Source: Lachnospiraceae bacterium (GTDB lineage Bacteria > Bacillota > Clostridia > Lachnospirales > Lachnospiraceae). From it: a stretch of 64,000 bases of DNA. Location of the stretch: assembly GCA_902381685.1 (NCBI GenBank), contig LR698958.1, positions 62,001-126,000 of the forward strand. Direction: 5' to 3'. Below, in pieces: positions 23,509 through 32,290 of this stretch (position 1 is the stretch's first letter; each line of letters begins with the position of its first letter). The notes beneath the pieces were generated by a model that worked only from the letters and a program-made list of their open reading frames with translations, searched no databases and was not told where the DNA came from. Made by a program: the position numbers and the translations under genes.

Positions 23509-26433
23509 TTAAAATAAATCTTTTGTCTCATCAAACAGCGTTTTCTGTTCCTCGATCTTTTCCTCACTTCCGATAACGCAGAGTTGATTTGCCTTAAGCA
23601 CCGCATCAACTACATCGGCAAGTTTGCGAATGTCTTCCTGAGTTGCATCTAATATTTCTTTTCTTTCTTTTTCTATCATCTCTTTCGAGACATGGTTCAT
23701 GTAAAGATTTAATGAACGGTCACCTTTTGCCGCCGGATTCATCGGCTGGTCAATATTGCTGATTGTTCCGATAATGTATTTTGTCATATCTCTGTCAGAC
23801 ACATCGAATTGACGAAGATATTCCGTAATGCCTTCATAGATTTCGTTCGTCTTCTCCAGATTCGGATCACGGTAAGATACGAAATATCCGTCTCCCAAGC
23901 GGTTGAAACTGCTCATACAGCCGTATGCTCCGCCTTTTACCCTGACATTTTGCCATAAATAGTCATAACTTAAAATAACTTTCAGAATATGAAGCGCTCC
24001 CGTATAATCCACACCCTGGTCAATGAAATTTCCCGCTCTCGCCACATACTGTACTTTTGACGATGTTTTAAATCCTTCATTCTTTTTCTCACACTGAAGA
24101 ATACACGGTACACTCTCCACTGTTTCTTTATACAAATCTGTCTTCAAATCTGCAATCAGTTTTTCCATATCCGCAAGCCCCTCTTCTGATGCCGTGTAAC
24201 TTATCATCATATTTTCGGCTCTGAAAAGCATTTTGCACAACTTCTGCAGATTTTGAATCAGTTCCTCTTTTTTCTCCTCAAAATGTTCACAAATATCGTT
24301 TACCGTCTGATAAAATCCGATTCCATTTGTAATGTCTTTAAATTTTGCCAGCGGTGAAGCGTAAGACATTGCGCGCAGAGCCGATGTCGTATGCCCTGCT
24401 GATTGAAAACGCATCTGTAATCTTGATTTTGTTATATCCAAAATTTCTTTCAGACGTTTCTCGTCATCTAATTTAGAATTTACCAAAATCTCTTTCATCA
24501 TGGCAAATGCAGTCGGTAATTTATCATATAACGCCTTTGCTTTCATCTCGAAAGTGGCTTTGAATTCTTTTTCCTTTACTTTTGTCACATTCGGATACAT
24601 TTCCAGTGAAGTGCCGATTCCACCCGTATGGACATTGATTTCATTGAACAATTCCCCATACTCATAATTTTTTGTATCAATAATCCCCAGAACAGACTGT
24701 AAAATGCCTACATAAGGTAACAGTTCTGCCGGAACCGCTGACAGATCAAACAATAAATCTACATAACCGATTCCGTTTGTTTCAATATTATGATATACCA
24801 TCAATGTATCGTCATAATATTTCTCCTCATTATAAATCGGTGCAATTTCTCTAGAAATATCCTCTCTCTCCAGTACCGGAATCGTTTTTAACTCTTCTTC
24901 CGTGGACGGCTCTTCCTGATATGCGATTAACTGTGCCGTTCTCTCCACAAGCCTGTCCACTTCTTCTTTTGAAAGGCTCGCTTTATATGCCTGCAGTTTT
25001 TCGTCCAGTTCTTTTTCCAATCTGGCAGTACGCCCTTTCTCTGCCTTTACAACCACGATAGATGCGTGTGTATTATCCAACAGATATTTCTGAATGAGTT
25101 GTTCAAAATAGTTTGTGTTTACCTGTTCTTTTAAAAACTTAAATGTTTCAATGGCATCTAAGTGAATGAATGGTTTTTCATCATCATACAGCCAACTGTC
25201 AAAAATCTGAAGCCCGTACATAAGCCCTTTCGGGAAATTTCCAAAATCGGCTTCCCGATAGCGGAATTCATGATAATTAATTCCGGCTTCAACCGCTTTT
25301 TTATCCATGCCGTTTTCCACAATGGATTTCAGCGTGTCCTCAATTACGGAAATAAACTCCTCTTTCTGCTCCTGATTTGCATTTTTTGCCACGATGGAAA
25401 GTACGGGCTGATAAATTCCGTTATCATACGAACCCATAATGTCTTTTCCGATTCCCGCATCTACAAGCGCCTTTTTAAGCGGTGCTCCCGGTGCGGAAAG
25501 AAGTGCGTAGTCCAATATTTCAAATGCTAAGTATAAATTTCTGTCTAAACTTGTTCCGATAACTTTATTATAAGATAAATACGTATTGTCTTCCTCAGAC
25601 TCATTACTTGAAACAGAGTACGCTATTTCCACTTCTTTTCTCTCAGCAAACGCTTCCTGTTTCTGAATCTTTGAATCAATTTCCATGGCATCGAAATGAC
25701 TTAAATATTCCTTATCAAGCCATTCCAGTTTTTCCGCCATATCCATATCCCCATACAGATAGATATAACTGTTGGACGGGTGATAGTATTTTCTGTGAAA
25801 ATCCAAAAATTGCTCGTATGTGAGTTCAGGAATCACTTCCGGATCCCCTCCCGACTCATTTCTGTACGATGTATCCGGGAATAATGAATTCAATACAACT
25901 CTGTCCAACACTCCTTCCGGAGAAGAAAAAGCGCCTTTCATCTCATTATATACAACGCCATTGTACTCTAATTTTGCGTCCGCACTGTCCAGTTTATAAC
26001 TCCAGCCTTCCTGACGGAAAATTTCATCATGTTCATAAATATTGGGATAGAACACTGCGTCCATATATACATGCATCAGATTCTGAAAATCTTTATCGTT
26101 GCAACTTGCAATCGGATATACCGTTTTATCCGGATATGTCATTGCGTTTAAAAATGTATTTAAGGAACCTTTCACCAATTCGACAAACGGGTCTTTTGAC
26201 GGGAACCGCTTTGAACCACACAGAACCGAATGTTCCAAAATATGAGGTAATCCGGTGCTGTCTTTTGGCGGTGTACGGAATCCGATGGAAAACACTTTAT
26301 TCTCGTCATCATTTGAAAGCAGCACAACTTTTGCACCGCTTTTCTTATGTTTTAATATATAGCCTTCTGACTGTAAATCTTTCAGATGATGTTCCTGAAT
26401 CAATTCATATGTTGTCAATTCCTGTAACTTCAT
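23509..26433 (-). CDS. M16C family zinc metallopeptidase (PreP-like)
   Basis: The 974-residue peptidase belongs to the M16C presequence-protease group, which degrades unstructured peptides within a closed chamber. The inverted zinc motif HxxEH is HILEH at residues 64-68, in the context STGLPHILEHSVLCGS. The third ligand glutamate lies in the YNEMKGAFSSPEGVLDR segment. The second half carries the M16C-associated domain and GGAYGCMSSFNRLGDGYFVSYRDPN. No signal peptide is seen, so it is cytoplasmic. It heads a unit with era, recO and glyS nearby on the same strand. A TATAAT box lies upstream of it at about 26490. Confidence 0.93.
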   Translation of the reverse strand: MKLQELTTYELIQEHHLKDLQSEGYILKHKKSGAKVVLLSNDDENKVFSIGFRTPPKDSTGLPHILEHSVLCGSKRFPSKDPFVELVKGSLNTFLNAMTYPDKTVYPIASCNDKDFQNLMHVYMDAVFYPNIYEHDEIFRQEGWSYKLDSADAKLEYNGVVYNEMKGAFSSPEGVLDRVVLNSLFPDTSYRNESGGDPEVIPELTYEQFLDFHRKYYHPSNSYIYLYGDMDMAEKLEWLDKEYLSHFDAMEIDSKIQKQEAFAERKEVEIAYSVSSNESEEDNTYLSYNKVIGTSLDRNLYLAFEILDYALLSAPGAPLKKALVDAGIGKDIMGSYDNGIYQPVLSIVAKNANQEQKEEFISVIEDTLKSIVENGMDKKAVEAGINYHEFRYREADFGNFPKGLMYGLQIFDSWLYDDEKPFIHLDAIETFKFLKEQVNTNYFEQLIQKYLLDNTHASIVVVKAEKGRTARLEKELDEKLQAYKASLSKEEVDRLVERTAQLIAYQEEPSTEEELKTIPVLEREDISREIAPIYNEEKYYDDTLMVYHNIETNGIGYVDLLFDLSAVPAELLPYVGILQSVLGIIDTKNYEYGELFNEINVHTGGIGTSLEMYPNVTKVKEKEFKATFEMKAKALYDKLPTAFAMMKEILVNSKLDDEKRLKEILDITKSRLQMRFQSAGHTTSALRAMSYASPLAKFKDITNGIGFYQTVNDICEHFEEKKEELIQNLQKLCKMLFRAENMMISYTASEEGLADMEKLIADLKTDLYKETVESVPCILQCEKKNEGFKTSSKVQYVARAGNFIDQGVDYTGALHILKVILSYDYLWQNVRVKGGAYGCMSSFNRLGDGYFVSYRDPNLEKTNEIYEGITEYLRQFDVSDRDMTKYIIGTISNIDQPMNPAAKGDRSLNLYMNHVSKEMIEKERKEILDATQEDIRKLADVVDAVLKANQLCVIGSEEKIEEQKTLFDETKDLF

Positions 26434-26543
26434 ATATTTCTTCTCTCCTATTTTATTTTCATTCTTTTACATTTTTGCCAATTTAGTCTATTATAACACC
26501 TTTTCTATAAAAAAAGAAGTTCGTCGCAGTAGTTTAAGACAAA

Positions 26544-26575
26544 GAAAGCGGAAGTCCGATTGGATTTCCGCTTTC
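26544..26575 (-). terminator. Rho-independent terminator of the aminopeptidase P gene
   Basis: GAAAGCGGAA (26544-26553) pairs with TTCCGCTTTC (26566-26575). On the minus strand it lies 14 nt after the stop and is followed by a T-rich stretch. Confidence 0.8.
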
Positions 26576-26588
26576 CTTAAAATTATTT

Positions 26589-28376
26589 TTAGATTTCTCT
26601 TGTATATTTTCTAAGCCATTCTGTTTCTTCTTCATTTAAGTATGGAGAAATTTTTTCAAATACCTGTTTGTGGTAATCATTCAGCATTTTCTTATCTTCT
26701 GCTGACATAATATCCGGATTGATTGCATCTAAGTCGATTGGCACGAATGTCATTGTTTCAAAATACATAAACTGACCATACTCGTTTGCTTCTCCCTTGC
26801 GGACAATCAATTCATTTTCTGTACGGATACCGTGAGAACCTGCAATGTAAATACCCGGCTCATCTGTAACAACCATACCTTCTTCAAAAGGTGTCGATTC
26901 GCCCGGTCTGTACTGCCATCTGATTCCTGAAGGACCTTCGTGGATATTTAATAAGTACCCTACTCCATGACCTGTTCCGTGGTTGAAGTTTAAGTTCATG
27001 TCCCAGAATGGTTTTCTTGCAAGAATGTCTAAATTCACACCCATTGCACCGTACATAAATTTTGCGTTTGCAAGATTTAACATACTTTTCGCAACTGTTG
27101 TAAAGTGTAATTTTTCAACGTCGCTTACTTCGCCCAATGCAAATGTTCTTGTAATATCTGTAGAACCTTCATAGTAGTTTCCGCCTGTATCTGTTAAGAG
27201 TAATGCCCCTTCTTTTAATTCCACATCTGTTTCCGGTGTAGAAGTATAATGTACGATGGCAGCGTGTTCTCCATATCCGCAGATTGGCTCAAAACTTGGC
27301 CATAAGAAGCCTTCCTGCTCTGCACGGAATGCTTCCAGTTTATCAGATGCACTCATCTCCGTAATCGTCATCTTTCCAACATTTTCTTTTACCCATTTCA
27401 TGAATTTTGTCATCGCAACGCCGTCTTTAATGTGTGCGTTTCTTGTGTTGGCAAGTTCTACTTCATTCTTCATTGCTTTCATCAATACTGTTGGATTCTG
27501 TCTTTCCACCGTATTAACGTTTGCACCAATATTATAGTAAAGTGCATAATTTAATCTGTCAGGATCGATAAGCAATGTATCATTTGCATCGTATACTTTC
27601 ATTGCCTCGTAAATATCATTATATGGGTGAAGGACAACATTCACTTTGTTGAAGTTTGCTCTAATTTCATCATTTAATTTTGTTTCGTCCACATATAAAT
27701 CTACCTGATCCATTGTGATAACAAGATAACTTAATAATAACGGAGAGTATGCAACGTCATTTCCTCTGACGTTCAATGTCCATGCAACATCATCTAATGA
27801 TGTGATAACATGAACGTTTGCGCCCACTTCTTCCATCACTTTTCTGATTCGTGCTAATTTAGACTCTGTACTTTCTCCTACAAGTTTTTCATCTAACGCA
27901 AATGCTTTCTCTGTTGATAATGCAGGACGGTCTTCCCACACTTCATCTACTAAATCATATGCATAATTCACGTTTCCGCCTTTTTTCGATGCCGCTTTCG
28001 CATATTCTTTTCCTTCATCTACCGCAACTAAACGTCCGTCAAAGCCTAATGTACCGTTTTCATTTAATTTATCTGCTATAAATTCAAGAACTGTAGGAAC
28101 TCCCGGATTTCCCATACGGTAAAGGTCCACGCCTGATCCTTCCAACTGCTGTTCTGCCTGAAGGAAGTATCTTCCGTCTGTCCAAAGTCCCGCTTCTGTC
28201 TTAGTAATTACCGCAGTACCTGCAGAACCTGTAAATCCTGTGATAAACTCTCTCGCCTTGAAATGTTCTCCAACATATTCACTCTGGTGATTATCTGCTG
28301 ATGGAACAATGTACATATCAATGTTTTTTTCTTCCATCAATGCACGCAATTTTGCGATTCTCTCTGTAACTTTCAT
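26589..28376 (-). CDS. Xaa-Pro aminopeptidase (M24B), long three-domain form
   Basis: The 595-residue enzyme removes N-terminal residues next to proline. Two N-terminal creatinase-like domains cover about residues 1-310 (ERIAKLRALMEEKNIDMYIVPSADNHQSEY). The catalytic pita-bread domain holds the dinuclear metal ligands: LLTDTGGNYYEGSTDITRTF, the histidine in NHGTGHGVGYLLNIHEGP, the glutamate in TDEPGIYI and in RTENELIV. Length matches the eukaryotic-like APP1 form found in Clostridia. It has no signal peptide and is monocistronic. Confidence 0.95.
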   Translation of the reverse strand: MKVTERIAKLRALMEEKNIDMYIVPSADNHQSEYVGEHFKAREFITGFTGSAGTAVITKTEAGLWTDGRYFLQAEQQLEGSGVDLYRMGNPGVPTVLEFIADKLNENGTLGFDGRLVAVDEGKEYAKAASKKGGNVNYAYDLVDEVWEDRPALSTEKAFALDEKLVGESTESKLARIRKVMEEVGANVHVITSLDDVAWTLNVRGNDVAYSPLLLSYLVITMDQVDLYVDETKLNDEIRANFNKVNVVLHPYNDIYEAMKVYDANDTLLIDPDRLNYALYYNIGANVNTVERQNPTVLMKAMKNEVELANTRNAHIKDGVAMTKFMKWVKENVGKMTITEMSASDKLEAFRAEQEGFLWPSFEPICGYGEHAAIVHYTSTPETDVELKEGALLLTDTGGNYYEGSTDITRTFALGEVSDVEKLHFTTVAKSMLNLANAKFMYGAMGVNLDILARKPFWDMNLNFNHGTGHGVGYLLNIHEGPSGIRWQYRPGESTPFEEGMVVTDEPGIYIAGSHGIRTENELIVRKGEANEYGQFMYFETMTFVPIDLDAINPDIMSAEDKKMLNDYHKQVFEKISPYLNEEETEWLRKYTREI

Positions 28377-28397
28377 GTCACAACCTCCTTATTTTAA

Positions 28398-28417
28398 GGG
28401 ACGGTTTTCACCGTCCC
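28398..28417. repeat. Isolated GGGACGG palindromic hairpin
   Basis: GGGACGG (28398-28404) and CCGTCCC (28411-28417) form a 7-bp G/C stem with a 6-nt loop. It resembles the GGGACGGGG unit of the transposase bracket at 20021-20052. It lies in the leader of the aminopeptidase gene, 22 nt before the ATG. Confidence 0.55.
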
Positions 28418-28436
28418 CGCCATTTTGACTATATAC

Positions 28437-28466
28437 ATAATACCACAATTTTTTACTTATCTGCAA
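28437..28466 (-). promoter_or_regulatory. Possible promoter of the aminopeptidase P gene
   Basis: TTGCAG (28461-28466) and TATTAT (28437-28442) are 18 nt apart on the minus strand, within and just after the end of the DUF952 gene. Confidence 0.4.
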
Positions 28467-28809
28467 TATGTTTTAATTCTTCATTCTTTATCCAAGTCCC
28501 GTCTTCCTTCTTCAAATAAGGAAGGACATTTTTAATTGCTTCCATTTTTACTAAGCCGTAAATATGCGGATATTCTCTTCCGCAGCCTTCTAAGTCTTCC
28601 CATTTTACAGGTACATCAAGATTGTCCGTATCAATTACAAGCAACACCAATTTTTCCTTTTCGTTGTCAAAATGAGGTGAGACTCTCCAAAAATATTCGA
28701 TGGAAGAACAATGAATAAACGGATTATTTTTCAACAATACTTTCCCGAAATACCTGTCTTCTCTCATCTCTTCATACAGTTTTTCTTTTATGCAATGTAA
28801 AATTAGCAT
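28453..28809 (-). CDS. DUF952 domain protein
   Basis: The 118-residue protein matches DUF952: it starts LILHCIKEKLYEE, has the conserved PFIHCSSIEYFWRVSPHF, the strand LVLLVIDTDNL, VKWEDLEG and YPHIYGLVKMEAI. DUF952 folds resemble ADP-ribosyltransferase-like or RNA-end-binding domains, but no activity is established and the catalytic residues are not clear. It starts 19 nt after the NhaC-family gene and so may be read from the lysine-controlled promoter. Cytoplasmic. Confidence 0.82.
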   Translation of the reverse strand: MLILHCIKEKLYEEMREDRYFGKVLLKNNPFIHCSSIEYFWRVSPHFDNEKEKLVLLVIDTDNLDVPVKWEDLEGCGREYPHIYGLVKMEAIKNVLPYLKKEDGTWIKNEELKHIADK

Positions 28810-28828
28810 AGCCCCGTCTCCTTATGCT

Positions 28829-30436
28829 TTACGCACTTTTTGTTTTTTTCTTAATTACAAACAATACTGCCAACATCAGCACGATACCAAATGGCAATGC
28901 AATCCATGCGGATTGTACAAAGCCCGCAACGATATATGTCACGAAACTGACTGCTGCAGCCGTCATTGCATATGGCAACTGTGTAGATACATGGTTTACA
29001 TGGTTACTCTGCGCTCCCGCTGACGCCATGATTGTCGTATCAGAAATCGGTGAACAGTGGTCACCGCAAACAGCTCCTGCCATACAAGCTGAAATAGAGA
29101 TAATCATAAGTTTCGGATCGTTTGCAAACGCCTGAACAACAATCGGTATTAAAATACCAAATGTTCCCCATGAAGTACCTGTGGCAAAAGCAAGGAGACA
29201 ACCGATTAAGAAAATAATTGCAGGCAAGAAATTCATCAAACTTCCTGCTGAACTTTTTACTAATCCTTCTACATATACCGCTGCTCCCAAACTATCTGTC
29301 ATCGCTTTCAACGTCCATGCAAATGTTAAAATCATAATCGCAGGAACCATCGCTTTAAATCCTTCCGGAATACATGACATACAATCTGAAAAACTTAAAA
29401 CTTTACGAACCATATATAACACAATCGTAATAACCAGTCCGAAGAAACTTCCAAGCACAAGACCTACTGAGGCATCACTCTGTGAAAATGCCGTAACAAA
29501 ATCTGTTCCACTGAAAAATCCGCCTGTATAAATCATACCGATTACACAACATACAATAAGTGAAATAATCGGAATAACTAAGTCGATTACTTTTCCATTA
29601 TGATTTACCACTTCTGTTGACGCATTTTCATATGGTCTGTCAGGAGTTGTATAGATATCACCTTTTTTCGCATTATCCTCATGTATTTTCATTGGACCGT
29701 AATCCACTTTCATTGTTACAATTGCAATCATCATTACAATTGTAAGTAAAGCGTAAAAGTTATATGGGATTGCCTGAATGAAAATAGAAAATCCATCTTC
29801 TCCTTTTACGAAACCTGTAACAGCGGCTGCCCATGAAGAAATTGGTGCGATAATGCAAACCGGCGCTGCCGTTGAATCAATTAAATATGCAAGTTTTGCA
29901 CGAGATACATTGTGTTTATCTGTAACTGGACGCATAACACTTCCGACTGTCAGACAGTTAAAATAGTCATCGATAAAAATCAGTACGCCGAGAACAACTG
30001 TTGCCAACTGAGCCCCCACTCTCGTTTTGATATGCTGACTTGCCCAGCGTCCAAATGCTGCCGAGCCTCCCGCTCTGTTCATCAGAGATACCATCGCTCC
30101 TAAAATAACAAGGAATACTAAAATACCTACATTGTACTCGTCTGAAAGTACACTGATAATTCCCCCCTGGAAAATATGTGTCACTGTTCCCTCGAAAGAA
30201 AATCCCGAATAGAACAACGCACCTACTAAAATACCTACAAACAATGAACTATAAACTTCTTTCGTAATCAACGCCAACGCAATGGCAACTACAGGTGGAA
30301 CTAACGCCCAAAATGTCGCATATAGTTCCGGTTTCGGCGCTTCCTCCGCCGCAAATACTGTCATGGAGCACATCAGTACACATAATAAAACCATGCTCAC
30401 AACAGAAACTATTTTTCTTCTTGAAACTTTTTTCAT
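28829..30436 (-). CDS. lysW: NhaC-family antiporter, probable lysine transporter
   Basis: The 535-residue protein belongs to the NhaC Na+/H+ antiporter superfamily. About 11-12 membrane segments are visible, with ALITKEVYSSLFVGI, FIDDYFNCLTVGSVMRPVTD, PISSWAAAVTGF, FATGTSWGTFGILIPI and CGDHCSPISDTTIMAS as family blocks. The first 30 residues form a signal-like segment ending VFAAEE. The start is placed at the second of two adjacent ATGs, where AGAGGG is 6 nt away; a longer frame of 43 residues crosses the attenuator hairpin and is rejected. The lysine riboswitch upstream strongly implies lysine import, as predicted for LysW. Direct transport data are lacking. Confidence 0.88.
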   Translation of the reverse strand: MKKVSRRKIVSVVSMVLLCVLMCSMTVFAAEEAPKPELYATFWALVPPVVAIALALITKEVYSSLFVGILVGALFYSGFSFEGTVTHIFQGGIISVLSDEYNVGILVFLVILGAMVSLMNRAGGSAAFGRWASQHIKTRVGAQLATVVLGVLIFIDDYFNCLTVGSVMRPVTDKHNVSRAKLAYLIDSTAAPVCIIAPISSWAAAVTGFVKGEDGFSIFIQAIPYNFYALLTIVMMIAIVTMKVDYGPMKIHEDNAKKGDIYTTPDRPYENASTEVVNHNGKVIDLVIPIISLIVCCVIGMIYTGGFFSGTDFVTAFSQSDASVGLVLGSFFGLVITIVLYMVRKVLSFSDCMSCIPEGFKAMVPAIMILTFAWTLKAMTDSLGAAVYVEGLVKSSAGSLMNFLPAIIFLIGCLLAFATGTSWGTFGILIPIVVQAFANDPKLMIISISACMAGAVCGDHCSPISDTTIMASAGAQSNHVNHVSTQLPYAMTAAAVSFVTYIVAGFVQSAWIALPFGIVLMLAVLFVIKKKTKSA

Positions 30437-30503
30437 CATAAACCCTCTCTTCATTCTTTTTGTATTTTGAATGACTGAAATAAACTGCTCACTTCTTAGA
30501 ATG

Positions 30504-30541
30504 AAAAAAACCATAGACTTCTTGGGGGAACGTCTATGGTT
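30504..30541 (-). terminator. Intrinsic terminator in the lysW leader (attenuator)
   Basis: AACCATAGAC and GTCTATGGTT (30532-30541 and 30509-30518) form a 10-bp stem with a 13-nt loop. On the minus strand it is followed by seven T residues. It lies 47 nt after the lysine aptamer and 68 nt before the start codon, as expected of a riboswitch expression platform. Confidence 0.9.
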
Positions 30542-30587
30542 ATGTATACAATGAAATATATACGACATATGATATATTCTAATCTAT

Positions 30588-30747
30588 GATAGCGCTCCAC
30601 ACTTCTGTGACAGTACGTTGTATCTTATACAACGTCCCAGAATAAATCCTCGGACAAAGAATTTATCCTTCGGCATCTTTCCCTTTCCCATTTAGAAGTC
30701 TGTCCCACTTAAACTAAACGGTACTCTTTAAAAACGCACCTCTATCT
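30588..30747 (-). promoter_or_regulatory. Lysine riboswitch (L box)
   Basis: Read on the minus strand, the conserved L-box blocks occur in order: AGATAGAGGTGCG, AAGAGTA, GGGAAAGG, GATGCCGAAGG, CTGGGACG, ACTGTCACAGAAG and GTGGAGCGCTATC. The ends GATAG and CTATC close helix P1. AACGTACTG.CACAG contains the usual TGTCAC stem. Lysine binding would favour the terminator at 30504-30541 and turn the transporter gene off. Confidence 0.93.
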
Positions 30748-30769
30748 TTCAGTTATTCAATTGCTTTTG

Positions 30770-30798
30770 ATTATATCATACTTTTTATGAATTGTAAA
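30770..30798 (-). promoter_or_regulatory. Promoter of the lysine riboswitch-lysW unit
   Basis: TTTACA (30793-30798) and TATAAT (30770-30775) are 17 nt apart. The last base of the -35 box is the first base of the 29-bp target duplication, so the insertion left the core promoter intact. Confidence 0.7.
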
Positions 30799-30826
30799 AT
30801 GTTTTTTGAATATTTATACAAATTTT
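30798..30826. repeat. 29-bp target-site duplication, left copy
   Basis: This segment, starting AATGTTTTTTGAATATT, is identical to 33727-33755. The pair brackets the IS1202-group element exactly. Confidence 0.92.
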
Positions 30827-30965
30827 ATAAACCATTTTTGATAAAGTCCTTATATATCACTTTTGATTATTGGTGTTAGAATATAAATAGTACAAGTCAA
30901 AATGAGAATTCCTTATAAGAAAATTATGGTACAATGTAGGTACCGCACTGAAGGAGGATCTCATT

Positions 30966-31328
30966 ATGGCAAAGCACTATGACAAACAATTTAAGTTGGA
31001 TGCAGTCCAGTATTATCATGATCACAAGAACTTAGGACTGCAGGGCTGTGCTACAAACTTAGGAATCAGTCAGCAGACTTTATCACGCTGGCAGAAAGAA
31101 CTGCGTGAAACAGGTGATATTGAAAGCCGTGGTTCCGGTAACTATGCTTCTGATGAAGCAAAAGAAATCGCACGATTAAAACGAGAATTACGAGATGCAC
31201 AGGATGCCCTTGAAGTATTAAGCAATCAACATTCTGGGAAAATGACGGAAGCCATTTATCTCGAAGTTACGGAGATGGCAGAAACTGCCATAAGGCAAAA
31301 CGCCGGGTTTCTGTCTCCGGAATGTTGA
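30966..31328 (+). CDS. IS3-family transposase OrfA (HTH)
   Basis: The 120-residue protein starts AKHYDKQFKLDAVQYYHDH and has a helix-turn-helix (CATNLGISQQTLSRWQKEL) and a leucine-zipper-like helix (EIARLKRELRDAQDALEVL), the usual OrfA layout. AAGGAGG lies just upstream of the ATG. The part from about residue 90 (MTEAIYLEV...) resembles the start of OrfB in related elements, so the frame joins a region usually read only in OrfB. It overlaps orfB by 7 nt. Confidence 0.9.
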   Translation: MAKHYDKQFKLDAVQYYHDHKNLGLQGCATNLGISQQTLSRWQKELRETGDIESRGSGNYASDEAKEIARLKRELRDAQDALEVLSNQHSGKMTEAIYLEVTEMAETAIRQNAGFLSPEC

Positions 31329-32155
31329 AACATCTTGGCGTTTCTCGTTCTGGTTATCATGCGTGGCTAAAACGTGTTCCTTCTAATACAGAAAAAAGAC
31401 GTGAAGCCGTAAAAGCTAAAATCAAGGATATATATGATGAATCTAAACAGAATTATGGTGCCCCTAAAATTACCAGGGAATTGCGTAAATCAGGAGAAAT
31501 CATCTCCGAACGTACTGTTGGTAAGTATATGAAGCAAATGGGCATCAAAGCCCAGTGGGTCAAGCCATGGACGATCACAACCAAAGATTCTGACTTCAGC
31601 AGCGAATTAAAAAATATCCTTGATGAACAGTTTAATCCAGAACGTCCAAATGCTGTTTGGTGTTCTGATATCACTTATATCTGGACGATAGACGGATTTG
31701 TTTATCTGACCAGTATCATGGACTTATATTCCAGAAAAATCATTGCCTGGACACTTTCCAAAACATTGGAGGTATCCTGCGTGATTGAAACAATAAAGAA
31801 AGCCAAAGCAAGACGCAATATCGATAAGCCTTTAATTCTGCATTCAGACCGGGGAAGCCAGTATGTATCAAAAGAATACAAACGTGTAACCGCAACCATG
31901 CAGTGTAGTTATTCTAAAAAGTCATATCCATGGGATAACGCATGTATTGAATCATTCCATTCCCTGATTAAGAGAGAATGGCTGAATCGGTTTAAGATTC
32001 GAGATTATGACCATGCATATCGTTTGATTTTTGAATATTTGGAAGCGTTCTACAATACGAAACGAATTCATAGTCACTGTGATTATATGTCACCAAACGA
32101 TTATGAAGAACTGTATCGTAGGCTTCAACAAGACGAATTGCAGTTGGCAGGTTAA
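31322..32155 (+). CDS. IS3-family transposase OrfB (DDE integrase)
   Basis: The 277-residue catalytic protein has an HTH_21-type N-terminus (LKHLGVSRSGYHAWL), then the rve DDE core: WCSDITYIWT with the first Asp, HSDRGSQY with the second, and the Glu in SFHSLIKREW. QWVKPWTI and YNTKRIHSHCDY are further family patterns. Its start lies inside the end of orfA. In related elements OrfB begins about 25 residues earlier, partly in the orfA frame, so a -1 frameshift or an indel may connect them (inference). The catalytic core is intact. Confidence 0.92.
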   Translation: MLKHLGVSRSGYHAWLKRVPSNTEKRREAVKAKIKDIYDESKQNYGAPKITRELRKSGEIISERTVGKYMKQMGIKAQWVKPWTITTKDSDFSSELKNILDEQFNPERPNAVWCSDITYIWTIDGFVYLTSIMDLYSRKIIAWTLSKTLEVSCVIETIKKAKARRNIDKPLILHSDRGSQYVSKEYKRVTATMQCSYSKKSYPWDNACIESFHSLIKREWLNRFKIRDYDHAYRLIFEYLEAFYNTKRIHSHCDYMSPNDYEELYRRLQQDELQLAG

Positions 32156-32290
32156 GATGAGGAAAACCTCATTTTAACTTGTACTAAATCTTGACATAGG
32201 ACCATATGTCCCAAGTGATAAATATGGTGTATGATAAAACCTCACACTATAGAAAGAGGTATACACAGATTGAAAAGGGTGGATTTAAGA

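Larger units (their letters stand above)
30889..32185. mobile_element. IS3-family insertion sequence nested in the IS1202-group element
   Basis: Inverted repeats AGTACAAGTCAAAATGAG (30889-30906) and its complement at 32168-32185 differ at one base. AAAT flanks both ends (30885-30888 and 32186-32189), a 4-bp target duplication. The 1297-bp element carries overlapping orfA and orfB. It lies between the left repeat of the host element and its transposase gene. Confidence 0.9.

Noticed and set aside
25869..26486. Plus-strand open frame of 205 codons opposite the M16C peptidase
   Set aside because: It is antisense to the conserved catalytic region and resembles no family. Its low-complexity composition follows from the coding strand.
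30436..30568. Extension of the NhaC-family protein by 43 residues upstream
   Set aside because: It would translate through the attenuator hairpin. AGAGGG directly precedes the internal ATG, and the extension has no family similarity.
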